A DNA stretch of 5,375 nucleotides from PWPR01 sp964497955 (GTDB lineage Bacteria > Bacillota > UBA994 > PWPR01): contig CAZCFQ010000138.1 of assembly GCA_964497955.1 (NCBI GenBank), positions 1 through 5,375 on the forward strand, in the 5' to 3' direction. The notes below the pieces were generated by a model, which saw only the letters and a program-made list of their open reading frames with translations, did no database searches and was not told the DNA's origin. A program made the position numbers and the translations under genes. Shown piece after piece: positions 5,261 through 5,375 of this stretch; position 1 is the first letter of the stretch; each line of letters opens with the position of its first letter.

Positions 5261-5375
5261 CTAAAAAAGATCAATTGCTTTCGTAGCTAGTAAATTAGCT
5301 TGTACAGCTATAAATGCGATATTTCCATCTAAGTAATCATTTGCATTGGATAATCTTAATACCATAGCAGCACCT
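5261..5375 (-). CDS. Unidentified protein, C-terminal fragment
   Basis: The minus strand is open from the window edge to a TAG at 5263-5261. It encodes GAAMVLRLSNANDYLDGN followed by IAFIAVQANLLATKAIDLF, 37 residues in the frame that runs off the window. The segment is hydrophobic and looks helical. I do not recognise the family. A bidirectional terminator 27 bases beyond the stop supports a real gene end. The product could instead be a 34-residue protein starting at the ATG complementary to 5363-5365, because AGGTG (5375 to 5371) sits five bases upstream. The reading without an internal start, as the tail of a longer protein, seems at least as likely, and the window does not decide between them. 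Confidence 0.55.
   Translation of the reverse strand, partial: GAAMVLRLSNANDYLDGNIAFIAVQANLLATKAIDLF

Noticed and set aside
1..5375. CRISPR array, tRNA or rRNA gene, insertion sequence or attachment site.
   Set aside because: No regularly spaced repeats, tRNA-like cloverleaf, transposase or flanking repeats were seen on either strand.

Overview
The window is AT-rich DNA that reads like a low-GC anaerobic Firmicute (Clostridia or a related class). The main reasons are the divergent rpmB / asp23-fakA arrangement, strong AGGAGG-type ribosome binding sites, and a SCIFF (six cysteines in forty-five residues) ranthipeptide pair, which is a hallmark of Clostridia. No species can be named from the sequence alone.

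Layout. At the left edge (1-25, minus strand) is the beginning of rpmB (ribosomal protein L28, zinc-binding CxxC form). It is separated from the main gene set by a 125-bp divergent promoter region. Seven plus-strand genes then follow with little or no spacing: an Asp23/YloU-family gene (151-513), fakA/yloV (530-2131), rsmD (2145-2705), coaD (2722-3216), a 45-residue six-cysteine SCIFF precursor (3244-3381), the SCIFF radical SAM/SPASM maturase (3436-4785) and a DUF123/Uri-type GIY-YIG-like protein (4778-5170). A strong hairpin (5179-5234) with T-rich flanks on both sides closes the unit. It also serves a convergent minus-strand gene whose last 37 codons lie at 5261-5375.

How the genes fit together. 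The first four are housekeeping genes: an envelope- or lipid-linked Asp23 protein, the fatty acid kinase that activates exogenous fatty acids bound to FakB, the 16S rRNA m2G966 methyltransferase, and phosphopantetheine adenylyltransferase of CoA synthesis. The next two form a compact RiPP cassette. The precursor was found by translating by eye. It has exactly 45 residues with Cys at 19, 22, 26, 30, 34 and 41, and the downstream maturase has the expected RRE-like N-terminus, CxxxCxxC radical SAM motif and SPASM cysteines. The maturase is predicted to install Cys-to-Thr thioether bonds (ranthipeptide class).

The parts worth a second look are a compact hairpin terminator between precursor and maturase, which probably sets their ratio; a duplicated CKTSC block in the precursor; an 8-nt overlap coupling the maturase to the DUF123 protein; and the location of the cassette behind coaD. 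The SCIFF family itself is known, so the novelty lies in context and architecture rather than in the family.
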